Notes under the pieces: generated by a model
Database searches by the model: none
Told to the model about the DNA's origin: nothing
The model's input: the letters and a program-made list of their open reading frames with translations, nothing else
Shown: positions 52,039 to 60,549 of the stretch, one piece after another
Layout of the letters: each line of letters opens with the position of its first letter
Numbering within the stretch: position 1 is the first letter of the stretch
Program-made: the position numbers and the translations under genes
From: Alistipes sp.
GTDB taxonomy: Bacteria > Bacteroidota > Bacteroidia > Bacteroidales > Rikenellaceae
DNA length: 64,000 nt
Reading direction: 5' to 3'
NCBI GenBank assembly: GCA_022782405.1
Contig: JALFNK010000008.1
Span: 124,001-188,000 of the forward strand

Positions 52039-53115
52039 ATGAAAGCGCATCGCTCATTCAAAGACAAATATTTATTATCCACGCTGATTGTTTCGGCCGT
52101 GGTGGCTGTCCTTACTCATTTTCCCGAGGTGCTTTCACTTTCTGATCATTTTGAACAACATGCACTGTTTCCAGAAATGAACTATGTGGATGTACTAAAC
52201 GAAATTCTGTTCACATTCATTTCACTGCTTTTCCTGTTCTGGATCAATACCCGTATTTTCCGTTTCGGAACTACGTTGGTTCGCGTCACGAAAGGCAAGA
52301 TAATTCTCTCGTTTCTGTTGACATGGGCTTTCAGCAGCTTGTTGGGACAACTTTTTGTGTGGCTCCATCACCGGTTTGACATACCCGCTATCGATGCCAT
52401 GGTACATCATTACCTGCATCCGCTTCGAGACCTGATCATTGCCGGTATTATCGCCGGGAGCAATTATATCATCCACCTGATTCACAAACAACAATGCATT
52501 GTTATCGAGAATGAGGAGCTGCATACGGAAAGCGTGCGGCACCAATATGAATCGCTCAAGAACCAATTGAATCCACACATGCTTTTCAACTCACTCAATA
52601 CGCTCCAGTCACTGATTCGCGAATCGCCGTCCAAAGCGCTCGAATATACACAGGAGCTCTCGCGCGTGCTCCGTTACTCGCTGCAAGATAACGATATGCA
52701 GAGCGTATCCCTCGCTGAAGAGATGCAGCATGCCGAAGCCTACATGTTCCTGATGAAGATGCGATATGAAGAGAATCTACTCTTCAGTATCAACATCGAC
52801 GACGACATGGCAGGATTGCATCTGCCGCCAATGTCGATACAGTTGCTGATCGAGAACGCCATCAAGCATAATGAGATCAGCAACCGAAATCCGTTAACAA
52901 TATCGATCCACACAGAAGAAGGCCCGGCACTTGTTGTCTGCAACCGCATACAAGCCAAAAGACAGGCCGCACCTGGCCCCGGCATAGGTCTAGATAATCT
53001 AGCCAAACGCTACCGTCTGCTATGGCAGCAAGAGATCCTAATATCGACCGAGAACGATATGTTCTACGTCCGACTTCCATTACACCAGCCCGACAATGAA
53101 AGCACTCATCATTGA
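52039..53115 (+). CDS. LytS/YehU-type membrane sensor histidine kinase
   Basis: 358 aa. About four membrane helices (residues 10-150) without a large periplasmic domain are followed by a His_kinase region with QLNPHMLFNSLNTLQSL (His phosphorylation site near 181), an N-box QLLIENAIKHNE and a G-box PGIGLDNLAKRY. Such kinases pair with LytTR regulators. It begins 15 bp after the adaptor gene and overlaps the regulator gene by 20 bp. Its base composition matches the efflux genes, so it probably controls the pump; the signal is unknown. Confidence 0.92.
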   Translation: MKAHRSFKDKYLLSTLIVSAVVAVLTHFPEVLSLSDHFEQHALFPEMNYVDVLNEILFTFISLLFLFWINTRIFRFGTTLVRVTKGKIILSFLLTWAFSSLLGQLFVWLHHRFDIPAIDAMVHHYLHPLRDLIIAGIIAGSNYIIHLIHKQQCIVIENEELHTESVRHQYESLKNQLNPHMLFNSLNTLQSLIRESPSKALEYTQELSRVLRYSLQDNDMQSVSLAEEMQHAEAYMFLMKMRYEENLLFSINIDDDMAGLHLPPMSIQLLIENAIKHNEISNRNPLTISIHTEEGPALVVCNRIQAKRQAAPGPGIGLDNLAKRYRLLWQQEILISTENDMFYVRLPLHQPDNESTHH

Positions 53116-53857
53116 AGACGAAAAAGCAGCTGTACGCAATCTGAAGGCCCTGCTTAAGGAGGTTTCCCCCTCGACGGAGGTCATCGACGTGGTTGACAGC
53201 ATCCGAGACGCCGTTTCGTGGTTCGAGACAAACCCAGAACCTGATCTGATTTTTCTGGATATCCACCTGGCCGACGGCTCCTCGTTCGAGATTTTCGAAC
53301 ATGTACGGATCTCCACCCCCATCATCTTTACCACAGCCTACGATGAGTACGCGCTCAAGGCCTTTAAGGTAAACAGTATCGACTATCTGCTCAAGCCAAT
53401 CGGAGTCTCAGACCTGCAATATGCTCTCGACAAATTCGAAAAATTGCATAACGATTCAAATTCCCGGGAGTCGCTGGTCGCACTAATCCGTAGCCTGCGG
53501 AAACACGAGCGTTACAAAAGCCATTTTTTGATACCATGTAAAGGAGACAAACTGCTACCGTTAGCTGCCGATCAGGTTGAATATTTCTGTATTGCGGACG
53601 GTATCACCCGGGCTGTAGTCAGCCACCAGGAACAGTATATCATTCCATATACACTCGACGAACTAGCCGAAAGTCTCGATCCCGAGCGATTCTTTCGGGC
53701 TAACCGACAATACCTCATCTCGCGCAATGCCGTACGAGATATCGACCTGTGGTTCAACAACCGGCTGTCCATCAATCTCAGGATCCCAACAGACGAGAAG
53801 ATCCTCGTCAGCAAACTACGCGTCAACGAATTTAAAACCTGGTTCTCGGGGCACTGA
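53096..53857 (+). CDS. LytTR-family response regulator
   Basis: 253 aa. The receiver domain (1-115) has the acidic pocket IIEDE, the phospho-acceptor Asp in LIFLDIHLADG and the Lys in YLLKPIG. The C-terminal LytTR DNA-binding domain (about 140-250) has HFLIPCKGDKLLPLAADQVEY shortened here to its first and last parts, and FFRANRQYLISRNAV. It overlaps the kinase gene by 20 bp. Its target sites are likely direct repeats such as the ACGCTAT pair upstream of the pump gene. Confidence 0.93.
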   Translation: MKALIIEDEKAAVRNLKALLKEVSPSTEVIDVVDSIRDAVSWFETNPEPDLIFLDIHLADGSSFEIFEHVRISTPIIFTTAYDEYALKAFKVNSIDYLLKPIGVSDLQYALDKFEKLHNDSNSRESLVALIRSLRKHERYKSHFLIPCKGDKLLPLAADQVEYFCIADGITRAVVSHQEQYIIPYTLDELAESLDPERFFRANRQYLISRNAVRDIDLWFNNRLSINLRIPTDEKILVSKLRVNEFKTWFSGH

Positions 53858-53912
53858 CCACACAAACGCCTCTCTCCATATTTTCGCGCCACTAGAAGCT
53901 TGGGGAAATCAA

Positions 53913-53943
53913 AGCCCCCGGACCTTAATGAGATCCGGGGGCT
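53913..53943 (-). terminator. Terminator for the GH109-like gene, possibly bidirectional
   Basis: AGCCCCCGGA (53913-53922) pairs with TCCGGGGGCT (53934-53943), a 10-bp stem, followed on the minus strand by TTGATTTCC. It also lies 56 bp after the LytTR gene. Confidence 0.75.
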
Positions 53944-53964
53944 ATGTGCAAAATCCGGCTGCAA

Positions 53965-55380
53965 TTATTTTGACTCCTCCACGAGGGCGTGCTCGTAGCC
54001 GTCGATACGGTTCCAGTCGCCGCGCGTGAAGTCGGGGACGGCCACCGGCGAGCTGTTGTGCTCGAGCGACATGGCCGTCAGCGACCCGATGCACGACCAC
54101 TCGGCCGCATCGTAGACATCCTGGTCGAGCGGCAGTCCGTTGCGCAGACAGTAGATCAGGCGGTAGTCCATGATGAAGTCCATGCCGCCGTGGCCGCCCA
54201 CCTCGCGGGCCTTCTGCTCGATGTCGCGCACGATGGGGTCCTTGTAACGCTCCATGAGCGCCGCCTTCGTCTCCTCGGGGATGAACGAGTGTGCGCTCAG
54301 GTTCTCATGGTCGGGAACCCCGCTTCCGGCCAGCTGCTCGGGACGGAAGGCATACCCCTCGACGGGATACTTGTTGGCAAAGCCCTCGGTACCCGTCAGC
54401 TGGTACATGCGGCTGTAGGGACGCGGCGTATAGACGTTGTGCTGCAGGTGGATCGTACGTCCCAGCTCGGTCTTGATGAGAGTCAGCGTGTGGTCGCCGT
54501 TGGCGAAGGTATCGACGCCCATGCGCTCCCGGGCGGCCTTCAGACCGTTCACCGACTTGGTGTCCATCGACACGAGGTAGGTCATGCGGTCGCCGCGATG
54601 GATGTTGAGCAGCTGGCAGGCGGGACCCAGTCCATGCGTGGCATAGACGTCGCCGCGGTGCTTCTGGTCGAAATCCAGGCGCCAGTTGCCCTGATAGTAG
54701 TCCCAGAACTCGTCCAGGTTATGGATATAGGAGCCCTCGACATGGAGAATCTCGCCGAAGAGCCCGTGCTGGGCCATGTTGAGCGTCGTGAGTTCGAAGA
54801 AGTCGTAGACGCAGTTCTCGAGCATCATGCAGTGGCGCTGGTACTTCTCGGCGGTGTTCACCAGCTGCCAGCACTCGTCGAGCGACTGGGCCGCAGGCAC
54901 CTCCACGGCGACATGCTTGCCATGCTCCATGGCATAGACGGCCATCGGAACGTGCTTGAGCCACGGCGTGGCGATATAGACCAGGTCGATGTCGTCGCGC
55001 TCGCAGAGCTCCTTCCAGCCCTCCTCGCCGCTGTACGATGCGGCGGCGGGAAGTCCATGCTCCGCGAGGATCTGCTGCGCCTTCTCCACCCGGTCGGGAT
55101 AGAGGTCGCACAGCGCCTTGATCGCAACGCCGTCCAGATAGGTAAAACGCTCGACGGCACCCGGACCGCGCATGCCCAGGCCGATGAAGCCCACACGCAC
55201 GGTATCCATCGGTGCGGTCCGCAGGCCGAGCACCGACTGCTGTCCCGCCTCACGGGCCGGCGTATCGAAGACGATCACGCCGTCCACCCGCTTCCAGCCT
55301 TCGCCCCGCTCGGCGGGAGCCGTGCAGGAACCGAAGAGCAACGCGCAGGCAGCGCCCAGCAAAATGGCTAATTTCTTCAT
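53965..55380 (-). CDS. GH109-like / Gfo-Idh-MocA family lipoprotein
   Basis: 471 aa. The lipobox FGSC (Cys19) places it on the envelope. An N-terminal Rossmann domain (VRVGFIGLGMRGPGAV, about 60-75) binds NAD, and the catalytic region VYATHGLGPACQLL resembles GH109 alpha-N-acetylgalactosaminidases, which use an NAD-dependent elimination mechanism. The family is broad, so other sugar substrates are possible. The start at 55378-55380 gives the lipoprotein signal. It has a -7 element TACTTTTG 24 bp upstream and is divergent from lnt. Confidence 0.82.
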   Translation of the reverse strand: MKKLAILLGAACALLFGSCTAPAERGEGWKRVDGVIVFDTPAREAGQQSVLGLRTAPMDTVRVGFIGLGMRGPGAVERFTYLDGVAIKALCDLYPDRVEKAQQILAEHGLPAAASYSGEEGWKELCERDDIDLVYIATPWLKHVPMAVYAMEHGKHVAVEVPAAQSLDECWQLVNTAEKYQRHCMMLENCVYDFFELTTLNMAQHGLFGEILHVEGSYIHNLDEFWDYYQGNWRLDFDQKHRGDVYATHGLGPACQLLNIHRGDRMTYLVSMDTKSVNGLKAARERMGVDTFANGDHTLTLIKTELGRTIHLQHNVYTPRPYSRMYQLTGTEGFANKYPVEGYAFRPEQLAGSGVPDHENLSAHSFIPEETKAALMERYKDPIVRDIEQKAREVGGHGGMDFIMDYRLIYCLRNGLPLDQDVYDAAEWSCIGSLTAMSLEHNSSPVAVPDFTRGDWNRIDGYEHALVEESK

Positions 55381-55404
55381 AATTCGCAATGTTTTGGTTC
55401 GACA

Positions 55405-55412
55405 CAAAAGTA
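55405..55412 (-). promoter_or_regulatory. Promoter -7 element of the GH109-like gene
   Basis: TACTTTTG on the minus strand, 24 bp before the ATG; no clear -33. Confidence 0.5.
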
Positions 55413-55422
55413 GTGAAATATT

Positions 55423-55453
55423 TTTGTTTTCTGACGGGGTTTGACTACTTTTG
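55423..55453 (+). promoter_or_regulatory. Promoter of lnt
   Basis: TTTG (55423-55426), 19-nt spacer, TACTTTTG (55446-55453), 28 bp before the ATG. A full consensus match in a compact divergent region. Confidence 0.75.
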
Positions 55454-55481
55454 CGACACGTTAAGATCTCATTCCGATTCC

Positions 55482-57065
55482 ATGTCTCGAAAACTCGCGG
55501 CGGCCATCCTCGCGGCCATCCTGCTCTCGGTGGGGTGGCTCGGACTGTCGGGACTTCCGCTGCTCGTCGCGTTCGTCCCCCTGCTGTGGATCAGCGACCG
55601 GGCCGAAGCCTCGCGCCGCGGCTGGTGGTCCGTCTTCGGATGGGCCGCGCTCACCTTCGTGCTGTGGAATGCGATGACCGTCTGGTGGATCTGGAACGCC
55701 ACCCCCGTGGGCCCCATCGCGGCCACGCTCGCCTCGACAACGCTCAACATGCTGGCCTTCATGCTCTTCCACACCGTCTCGAAGAAGGCGTCGAAGGCTT
55801 TGGCCTACACCACGCTCGTCGCAGCGTGGATCACCACCGAATACTGGTACACCACAGGCGAATTTTCGTGGCCGTGGCTCATTCTCGGCAACGGATTCTC
55901 GCACGACGTCTGGGCCGTACAATGGTACGAATATACGGGTGTTTTCGGCGGCTCGCTCTGGGTGCTGCTCGGCAACATCCTTCTCTTCGAGACGCTGCGC
56001 CGCCCGACCCGGCAGCGCATCGCCGCCCTGGCAGGTATCGTCCTTCTGCCCCTCGCGGCCTCCGTGGCCATCCGCTGCAGCTGGCGGCAGCCCGACGAAG
56101 GCACGGTACGCGTGGCCATCCTCCAGCCCAACGTCGACTGCTACGACAAGTTCCACGGCGACGAGGAGCGCCAGCAGCGCAACATCATCGACCTGCTGGA
56201 GGCCACACCCCGCGACGCGCAGTTCATCCTGCTGCCCGAAACGGCCGTACCCGGATATTACTGGGAACCAGCACTCTCGGAGTTTCCCGGAGAAACGGCG
56301 CCCGGTGCCTTCTGGCAGGAGCTTGCCGATACGCTCCGCAGCCGCTGCCCCGAAGCGCTGCTGCTGACGGGCGCCAATACGCTCGTGCGCTACGAGCCGG
56401 ACACGCAGAGCCCGACAGCCCGGAGAAACCGCCTCGACGGAAGCTACTACGACATCTTCAACACGGCCGTGGGCCTCGACTCCGCGGGCCGCGTACAGCT
56501 CCACCACAAGGGGCGGCTGGTCATCGGCGTGGAGAACACCCCGACGTGGATCTTCGACATGCTGCGCTTCCTGGTCATCGACCTCGGGGGCACGCTCGGA
56601 CAGATCGGCAAGGGCACGCACGGCACGGCCTTCGACCACGCCGCGACGCAGGTCGGCCCGGCCATCTGCTACGAAGGGCTCTACGGCGACTTCTACGGCG
56701 ACTTCGTACGCCGCGGCGCAGCCTTCATGGCCATCATCTCCAACGACGGATGGTGGGGCGACACGCCCGGCTACCGCCACCTGTTCACCATCTCGCGCCT
56801 GCGGGCCGTCGAGCACCGCCGGGCCATCGCCCGCTCGGCCAACACCGGCATGTCGGGATTCATCACCGCCGACGGAGGCGTCGGCGAGACCCTCGGCTGG
56901 GAGGAGCGCGGCATCCTTACGGCCGACGTGCCGCTGAACACCCGCATGACCTTCTACACCCGCTACGGCGACTACATCGCCCGCATTGCGGAATACGTTT
57001 TGCTGCTCTGCGTGCTTTACTACATCGCCTACCGCGTCAAACGCAGGAATTACCTCGTTCCCTAA
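55482..57065 (+). CDS. lnt: Apolipoprotein N-acyltransferase Lnt
   Basis: 527 aa inner-membrane enzyme adding the third acyl chain to lipoproteins. About six N-terminal membrane helices precede a periplasmic carbon-nitrogen hydrolase domain. The catalytic triad is visible: Glu in LPETAVPG, Lys in LHHKGRLV and Cys in AICYEGLYG. A final C-terminal helix (EYVLLLCVLYYIAY) closes it. The start at 55482 (MSRKLAAAILAA) follows a good promoter; a longer frame would begin inside the promoter. It is followed 13 bp later by folC. Its product matters for the many lipoproteins in this window. Confidence 0.95.
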   Translation: MSRKLAAAILAAILLSVGWLGLSGLPLLVAFVPLLWISDRAEASRRGWWSVFGWAALTFVLWNAMTVWWIWNATPVGPIAATLASTTLNMLAFMLFHTVSKKASKALAYTTLVAAWITTEYWYTTGEFSWPWLILGNGFSHDVWAVQWYEYTGVFGGSLWVLLGNILLFETLRRPTRQRIAALAGIVLLPLAASVAIRCSWRQPDEGTVRVAILQPNVDCYDKFHGDEERQQRNIIDLLEATPRDAQFILLPETAVPGYYWEPALSEFPGETAPGAFWQELADTLRSRCPEALLLTGANTLVRYEPDTQSPTARRNRLDGSYYDIFNTAVGLDSAGRVQLHHKGRLVIGVENTPTWIFDMLRFLVIDLGGTLGQIGKGTHGTAFDHAATQVGPAICYEGLYGDFYGDFVRRGAAFMAIISNDGWWGDTPGYRHLFTISRLRAVEHRRAIARSANTGMSGFITADGGVGETLGWEERGILTADVPLNTRMTFYTRYGDYIARIAEYVLLLCVLYYIAYRVKRRNYLVP

Positions 57066-57078
57066 CATACCGCTCATT

Positions 57079-58368
57079 ATGAATTATACCCAGACCCTCG
57101 AGTTCCTCTTCTCGTCGCTCCCGGCCTTCGAAACCCAGGGAGCCACCGCCTACAAGCCGGGATTGGAACGAATCACGGCCTTCTGCCGCCACCTGGGCAA
57201 CCCCCAGCGCAACTTCTTCACGATCCACATCGCCGGAACCAACGGCAAGGGTTCCGTGGCGCACATCATCGCCTCGGTGCTCCAGCAGGCCGGATACCGC
57301 ACGGGACTCTTCACCTCGCCCCACCTGCAGGACTTCCGCGAACGCATCCGCGTGGACGGCGAGATGATTCCCAAGCAGAAGGTCGTGAACTTCGTGGACA
57401 AACACCACGACAAGATGGTCGAACTGAACCTCTCGTTCTTCGAGATGACCGCGGCGATGGCCTTCGACTACTTCGCGCAGAGCGACGTCGAGGTGGCCGT
57501 GATCGAGACGGGGCTCGGCGGACGCCTCGACGCCACGAACCTCATCGTGCCGATTCTGAGCATCATCACCAACATCGGCCTCGAACACACGGCGCTGCTG
57601 GGCGACACGCTCCAGAAGATCGCCGCCGAGAAGGCCGGCATCATCAAGAAGAGCATCCCGGTACTCATCGGCGAGGGCGATGCCCGCTACAACGGGGTCA
57701 TCGAGCAGACGGCCGCCGCGAACAAGTCGAAGGTCCTCTATGCCGAGCAGGTGTTCCGCTGCGAAAAGCAGGCCAGCCGCGGCGAACGGCAGCTCTTCAC
57801 GTTGCGCCGCATGCGCGACGACCGGCCCTTCGACGTGGAGCTGGACCTCGAAGGCAACTACCAGTACCATAATGTCATCACCGCCTCGGCAGCCGTCGAT
57901 TTCCTGCACGAGGAGACGCCGCTGACGATCTCCCGCCGGGCCTATCTCGAAGGCATGCGCTGCGCTGCGGCCAACACGGCGCTGCACGGCCGCTGGCAGA
58001 AGCTCGGCGAGGCGCCGCTGACGATCTGCGACACGGGACACAACGCCCACGGCATCGCCTACGTCGCCGAACAGCTCCGGAACACACCCCACCGGGAACT
58101 CTTCTGCGTCATGGGGTTCGTACGCGACAAGGACCTGGCGCACATCCTGCCCCTGCTGCCCCGCGAGGCGCACTATATCTTCACGCAGGCGCACTCCGAG
58201 CGGGCGCTGACAGCCGAGGAGCTGACCGCGAAGGCTGCCATCTACGGACTGCAGGGCGAGGCCGTGGCCGACGTCCGGAGCGCCGTGGCCCGGGCCCGCG
58301 AACTCGCCGCCCCCGAGGACATGATCTTCATCGGGGGCAGCACCTACGTCGTGGGCGAGGCGCTCTGA
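57079..58368 (+). CDS. folC: Folylpolyglutamate synthase / dihydrofolate synthase FolC
   Basis: 429 aa Mur-ligase-like enzyme. The P-loop is IHIAGTNGKGSVAH (about residue 50-63), with FTSPHLQDFRERIRVDG and the family-typical VIETGLGGRLDATN further on. It adds glutamate to dihydropteroate and folates. The start at 57079 (MNYTQTLEFLFSSLP) is conventional; upstream codons in frame overlap lnt. It ends in a strong bidirectional terminator. Confidence 0.95.
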   Translation: MNYTQTLEFLFSSLPAFETQGATAYKPGLERITAFCRHLGNPQRNFFTIHIAGTNGKGSVAHIIASVLQQAGYRTGLFTSPHLQDFRERIRVDGEMIPKQKVVNFVDKHHDKMVELNLSFFEMTAAMAFDYFAQSDVEVAVIETGLGGRLDATNLIVPILSIITNIGLEHTALLGDTLQKIAAEKAGIIKKSIPVLIGEGDARYNGVIEQTAAANKSKVLYAEQVFRCEKQASRGERQLFTLRRMRDDRPFDVELDLEGNYQYHNVITASAAVDFLHEETPLTISRRAYLEGMRCAAANTALHGRWQKLGEAPLTICDTGHNAHGIAYVAEQLRNTPHRELFCVMGFVRDKDLAHILPLLPREAHYIFTQAHSERALTAEELTAKAAIYGLQGEAVADVRSAVARARELAAPEDMIFIGGSTYVVGEAL

Positions 58369-58394
58369 TCCGCCGCCCGCAAGCGACAGACACG

Positions 58395-58428
58395 AAAACC
58401 CCGCGGAACCGAAGTTCCGCGGGGTTTT
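58395..58428. terminator. Bidirectional terminator between folC and the glsB-like gene
   Basis: AAAACCCCGCGGAAC-CGAA-GTTCCGCGGGGTTTT, a perfect 15-bp stem that gives a T4 tail on both strands. Confidence 0.92.
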
Positions 58429-58463
58429 CATAATTGGCGTTCCGAAGTGTGCGGCGACGGGAA

Positions 58464-59471
58464 TCAGCCGTTTTTCTTGCCGGTGATGCGCTCCAGGTGC
58501 TCGCGCAGCCGCTCGCTGAACTCCTCGCGGCGGTGCTTCAGATTGGCCCGCCAGCCGGCCCAGCGCATGTAGCGCTTGCGCTTCTCGGGGTAGATGTCGC
58601 GGATCGTAACGAGGATGCCCGTCTCCTCGACCCCGCCGAAATCGGGGTTGCTCACCGTATCGAAAACACGCATCGTCGGCGAAAGGTTCATGTAGGCATT
58701 GATCAGCGGCGGAATATTCTCGTCGAACTCGCGGATCTTCTGCAACAGGATGCGGTAGTTCTCCATGTAGGTCTCGCCCGAGAAGAGCTCCTCGTAGTAG
58801 GGATCGTCGAGGTCGAGCCGGATCGGGTGGATACCCTCGACCAGCCCTTCGCGGTCGGGGAAGTAGCGGCGCAGGAACCAGATCAGGGCATTGCGCGCCA
58901 CCGACTTGTAGGTGGTATACATCGTAACCTTGCCGAAGAGGTATTTCGCCCGGGGGTTGAGCACGATCAGTGCGCCGATGCCGTCCCAGAGGTTGTCCAG
59001 GGCATAGATGCTCTTCGCATTGCCCCGGGCCTGGTAGGCGGGCTGCACGAACGAGCGGCCCAGCTCGATGGTCCGCGGAAGGTACTTGCGGCGGAAGCGC
59101 TCGCTGAAGCGGAAGTAATGTTCCGTCGAGAGGTGGCGGGGCTGCCCCGAAGTGCAGACGATGAAGCGGTAGCCGCCGACAATCTGCCCGGCCGCAGGGT
59201 CCCAGACGATCAGCTGGTAGTAGCCGTCCGCGGCCAGATCCTCCTCGTCGATATCCACGGCGCGGCCCGTGCCGCCTCCGGCCCCGCGGAAAGCCTCTTC
59301 GCGCAGGCGACCCACCTCGCGCATCAGCGCGGGGCACTCCGCGGCAGCAAAGATGTAGATTTCATTGCCGGCACGGTGTGTATCGCGGACCTTGCGTTCC
59401 GGAGTCAGTTCGGCGCGCAGCAGTTCCCGGGCGACGGGCGGCAGGATCGGTTCGGGATTTTTCGATTGCAT
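58464..59471 (-). CDS. glsB: GNAT-type N-acyltransferase, OlsB/GlsB-like (glycine lipid synthesis)
   Basis: 335 aa. The acyltransferase region of hemolysin/OlsB type runs over about 50-240, with YRFIVCTSG, RTIELGRSFVQPAYQ and DNLWDGIGALI. In Bacteroides, GlsB transfers a 3-hydroxyacyl chain to glycine, the first step towards glycine and flavolipin-type lipids. The start at 59469-59471 (MQSKNPEPILPP) avoids an upstream non-conserved extension. It lies 23 bp after a PlsC-type acyltransferase gene, the same pairing and order expected for glsA-glsB. Function is assigned by family and context. Confidence 0.82.
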   Translation of the reverse strand: MQSKNPEPILPPVARELLRAELTPERKVRDTHRAGNEIYIFAAAECPALMREVGRLREEAFRGAGGGTGRAVDIDEEDLAADGYYQLIVWDPAAGQIVGGYRFIVCTSGQPRHLSTEHYFRFSERFRRKYLPRTIELGRSFVQPAYQARGNAKSIYALDNLWDGIGALIVLNPRAKYLFGKVTMYTTYKSVARNALIWFLRRYFPDREGLVEGIHPIRLDLDDPYYEELFSGETYMENYRILLQKIREFDENIPPLINAYMNLSPTMRVFDTVSNPDFGGVEETGILVTIRDIYPEKRKRYMRWAGWRANLKHRREEFSERLREHLERITGKKNG

Positions 59472-59494
59472 AACGGGGACAAAAATACCAAGTT

Positions 59495-60328
59495 TTACCG
59501 ATTTTCCGGCCCTGCGGAACATTTATTTTCCAGGGAATAGACCATTTTGCGCACTTCTTCCGACTGTTCGCGGAGCGATCCGCAATGCTGAAGGTCCGCC
59601 ACATGGACCGGGTCGCCCACGAAGATGCGGAAATGCTTTCCCTTCTGGGAGAACATCTCGTCGGGAAGCCACAGCATCTCAATGTTGAATTTGATACCCA
59701 GCGACTTGCGCACTCTGTCGAGACGATAGAAGAAGTCGGACAGACGTCCCTCGACGAAAATCGGGACAATCGACCGCTGCGAGGCATAGGCCTTCTTCAG
59801 AAAGCTCGTTTTCCACTCCGTATCGGTGATGCGGCCGTCGATGCGGCGCGAACAGAGGCCCGCGGGAAAGGTGAGAATCGGCAGCTCGCCGAAAAAGGCC
59901 TCGTCGAAACGCCGTGCGTAGGCGACGCTCTGCGCCCCGTGCTTGTTCACGGGAATCCACAACGGCTGCAGCGGCTCGACATGCATCAGCAGGTCATTCA
60001 CCACCACACGCACGTCGCCGAAACGGTCGATGAGCTTGTCGGCCAGCATCATGCCGTCCATGCCGCCGAACGGATGGTTCGAGACGAAGAGGTAGCGGCC
60101 TGCGGGATCGAGCCGCTCGAGGCCCTCGATCGAATAGCTGATTCCCCATTCGCGGAAACAGGCGCGGATGAACTCCTGGGGCGGGAGCGTCCAGTAGTGT
60201 TCGAGGATGTGGTTGATCTCCTTCTCGTGGATCGTGCGGCGCAGCCACTCCACCGCAAAACGGGGCATCCAGCGGGCCAGCCGCGGGGCCTTCTCGCGAA
60301 GGACGGCGCCGATGTCTATCTGAGGCAT
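59495..60328 (-). CDS. glsA: PlsC-type O-acyltransferase, GlsA-like
   Basis: 277 aa. The acyltransferase motif I is SNHPFGGMDGMML (H-x4-D), with the later LTFPAGLCSRR (motif III-like) and IVPIFVEG (motif IV-like). In the glycine-lipid pathway GlsA O-acylates the N-acyl-glycine made by GlsB; a phospholipid acyltransferase role is the alternative. The start at 60326-60328 (MPQIDIGAVLREKAP) was chosen because codons upstream are GC-biased non-coding sequence covering the promoter TATCTTTG at 60353-60360. Confidence 0.82.
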   Translation of the reverse strand: MPQIDIGAVLREKAPRLARWMPRFAVEWLRRTIHEKEINHILEHYWTLPPQEFIRACFREWGISYSIEGLERLDPAGRYLFVSNHPFGGMDGMMLADKLIDRFGDVRVVVNDLLMHVEPLQPLWIPVNKHGAQSVAYARRFDEAFFGELPILTFPAGLCSRRIDGRITDTEWKTSFLKKAYASQRSIVPIFVEGRLSDFFYRLDRVRKSLGIKFNIEMLWLPDEMFSQKGKHFRIFVGDPVHVADLQHCGSLREQSEEVRKMVYSLENKCSAGPENR

Positions 60329-60352
60329 GGGTCGTTCGGTTGTTTGACAAAA

Positions 60353-60360
60353 CAAAGATA
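60353..60360 (-). promoter_or_regulatory. Promoter -7 element of the glsA-glsB pair
   Basis: TATCTTTG on the minus strand, 24 bp before the ATG. Exact TAnnTTTG match; no clear -33. Confidence 0.55.
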
Positions 60361-60397
60361 GCGGTTTTTCCGCAGATGGCGCGCGTTTTCTCTCCGC

Positions 60398-60431
60398 TTG
60401 TTGCGCATCAGCGATTTTTTCCCTAACTTTC
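60398..60431 (+). promoter_or_regulatory. Probable promoter of the GH3 gene
   Basis: TTGTTG (60398-60403), 20-nt spacer and TAACTTTC (60424-60431), one base off the -7 consensus. The leader would be about 110 nt. Confidence 0.45.
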
Positions 60432-60549
60432 GGAGCCGTGCGGCCGGTAACCGGATGCCGCCGCCCCCGATTCCGGGCCTTCCGTCCCGGAGGGCTCTTT
60501 CGTCGGGACTCCCGACGATCCGAAACCGGAAACCTGAATTGACAACGAC

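Larger units (their letters stand above)
46786..53857 (+). other. Lower-GC four-gene efflux and signalling module
   Basis: Genes 46786-53857 use AT-ending codons (TTA, ATA, TCA, AGA) far more than the flanking genes, which prefer G/C-ending codons. The change begins between the PUL terminator and the first gene, and ends before the GH109-like gene. No integrase, transposase or attachment repeats were seen, so how it arrived is unknown. Confidence 0.65.

Noticed and set aside
46786..53857. The low-GC module as a prophage or conjugative element
   Set aside because: It contains only efflux and two-component genes. No integrase, relaxase, transposase or terminal repeats could be found.
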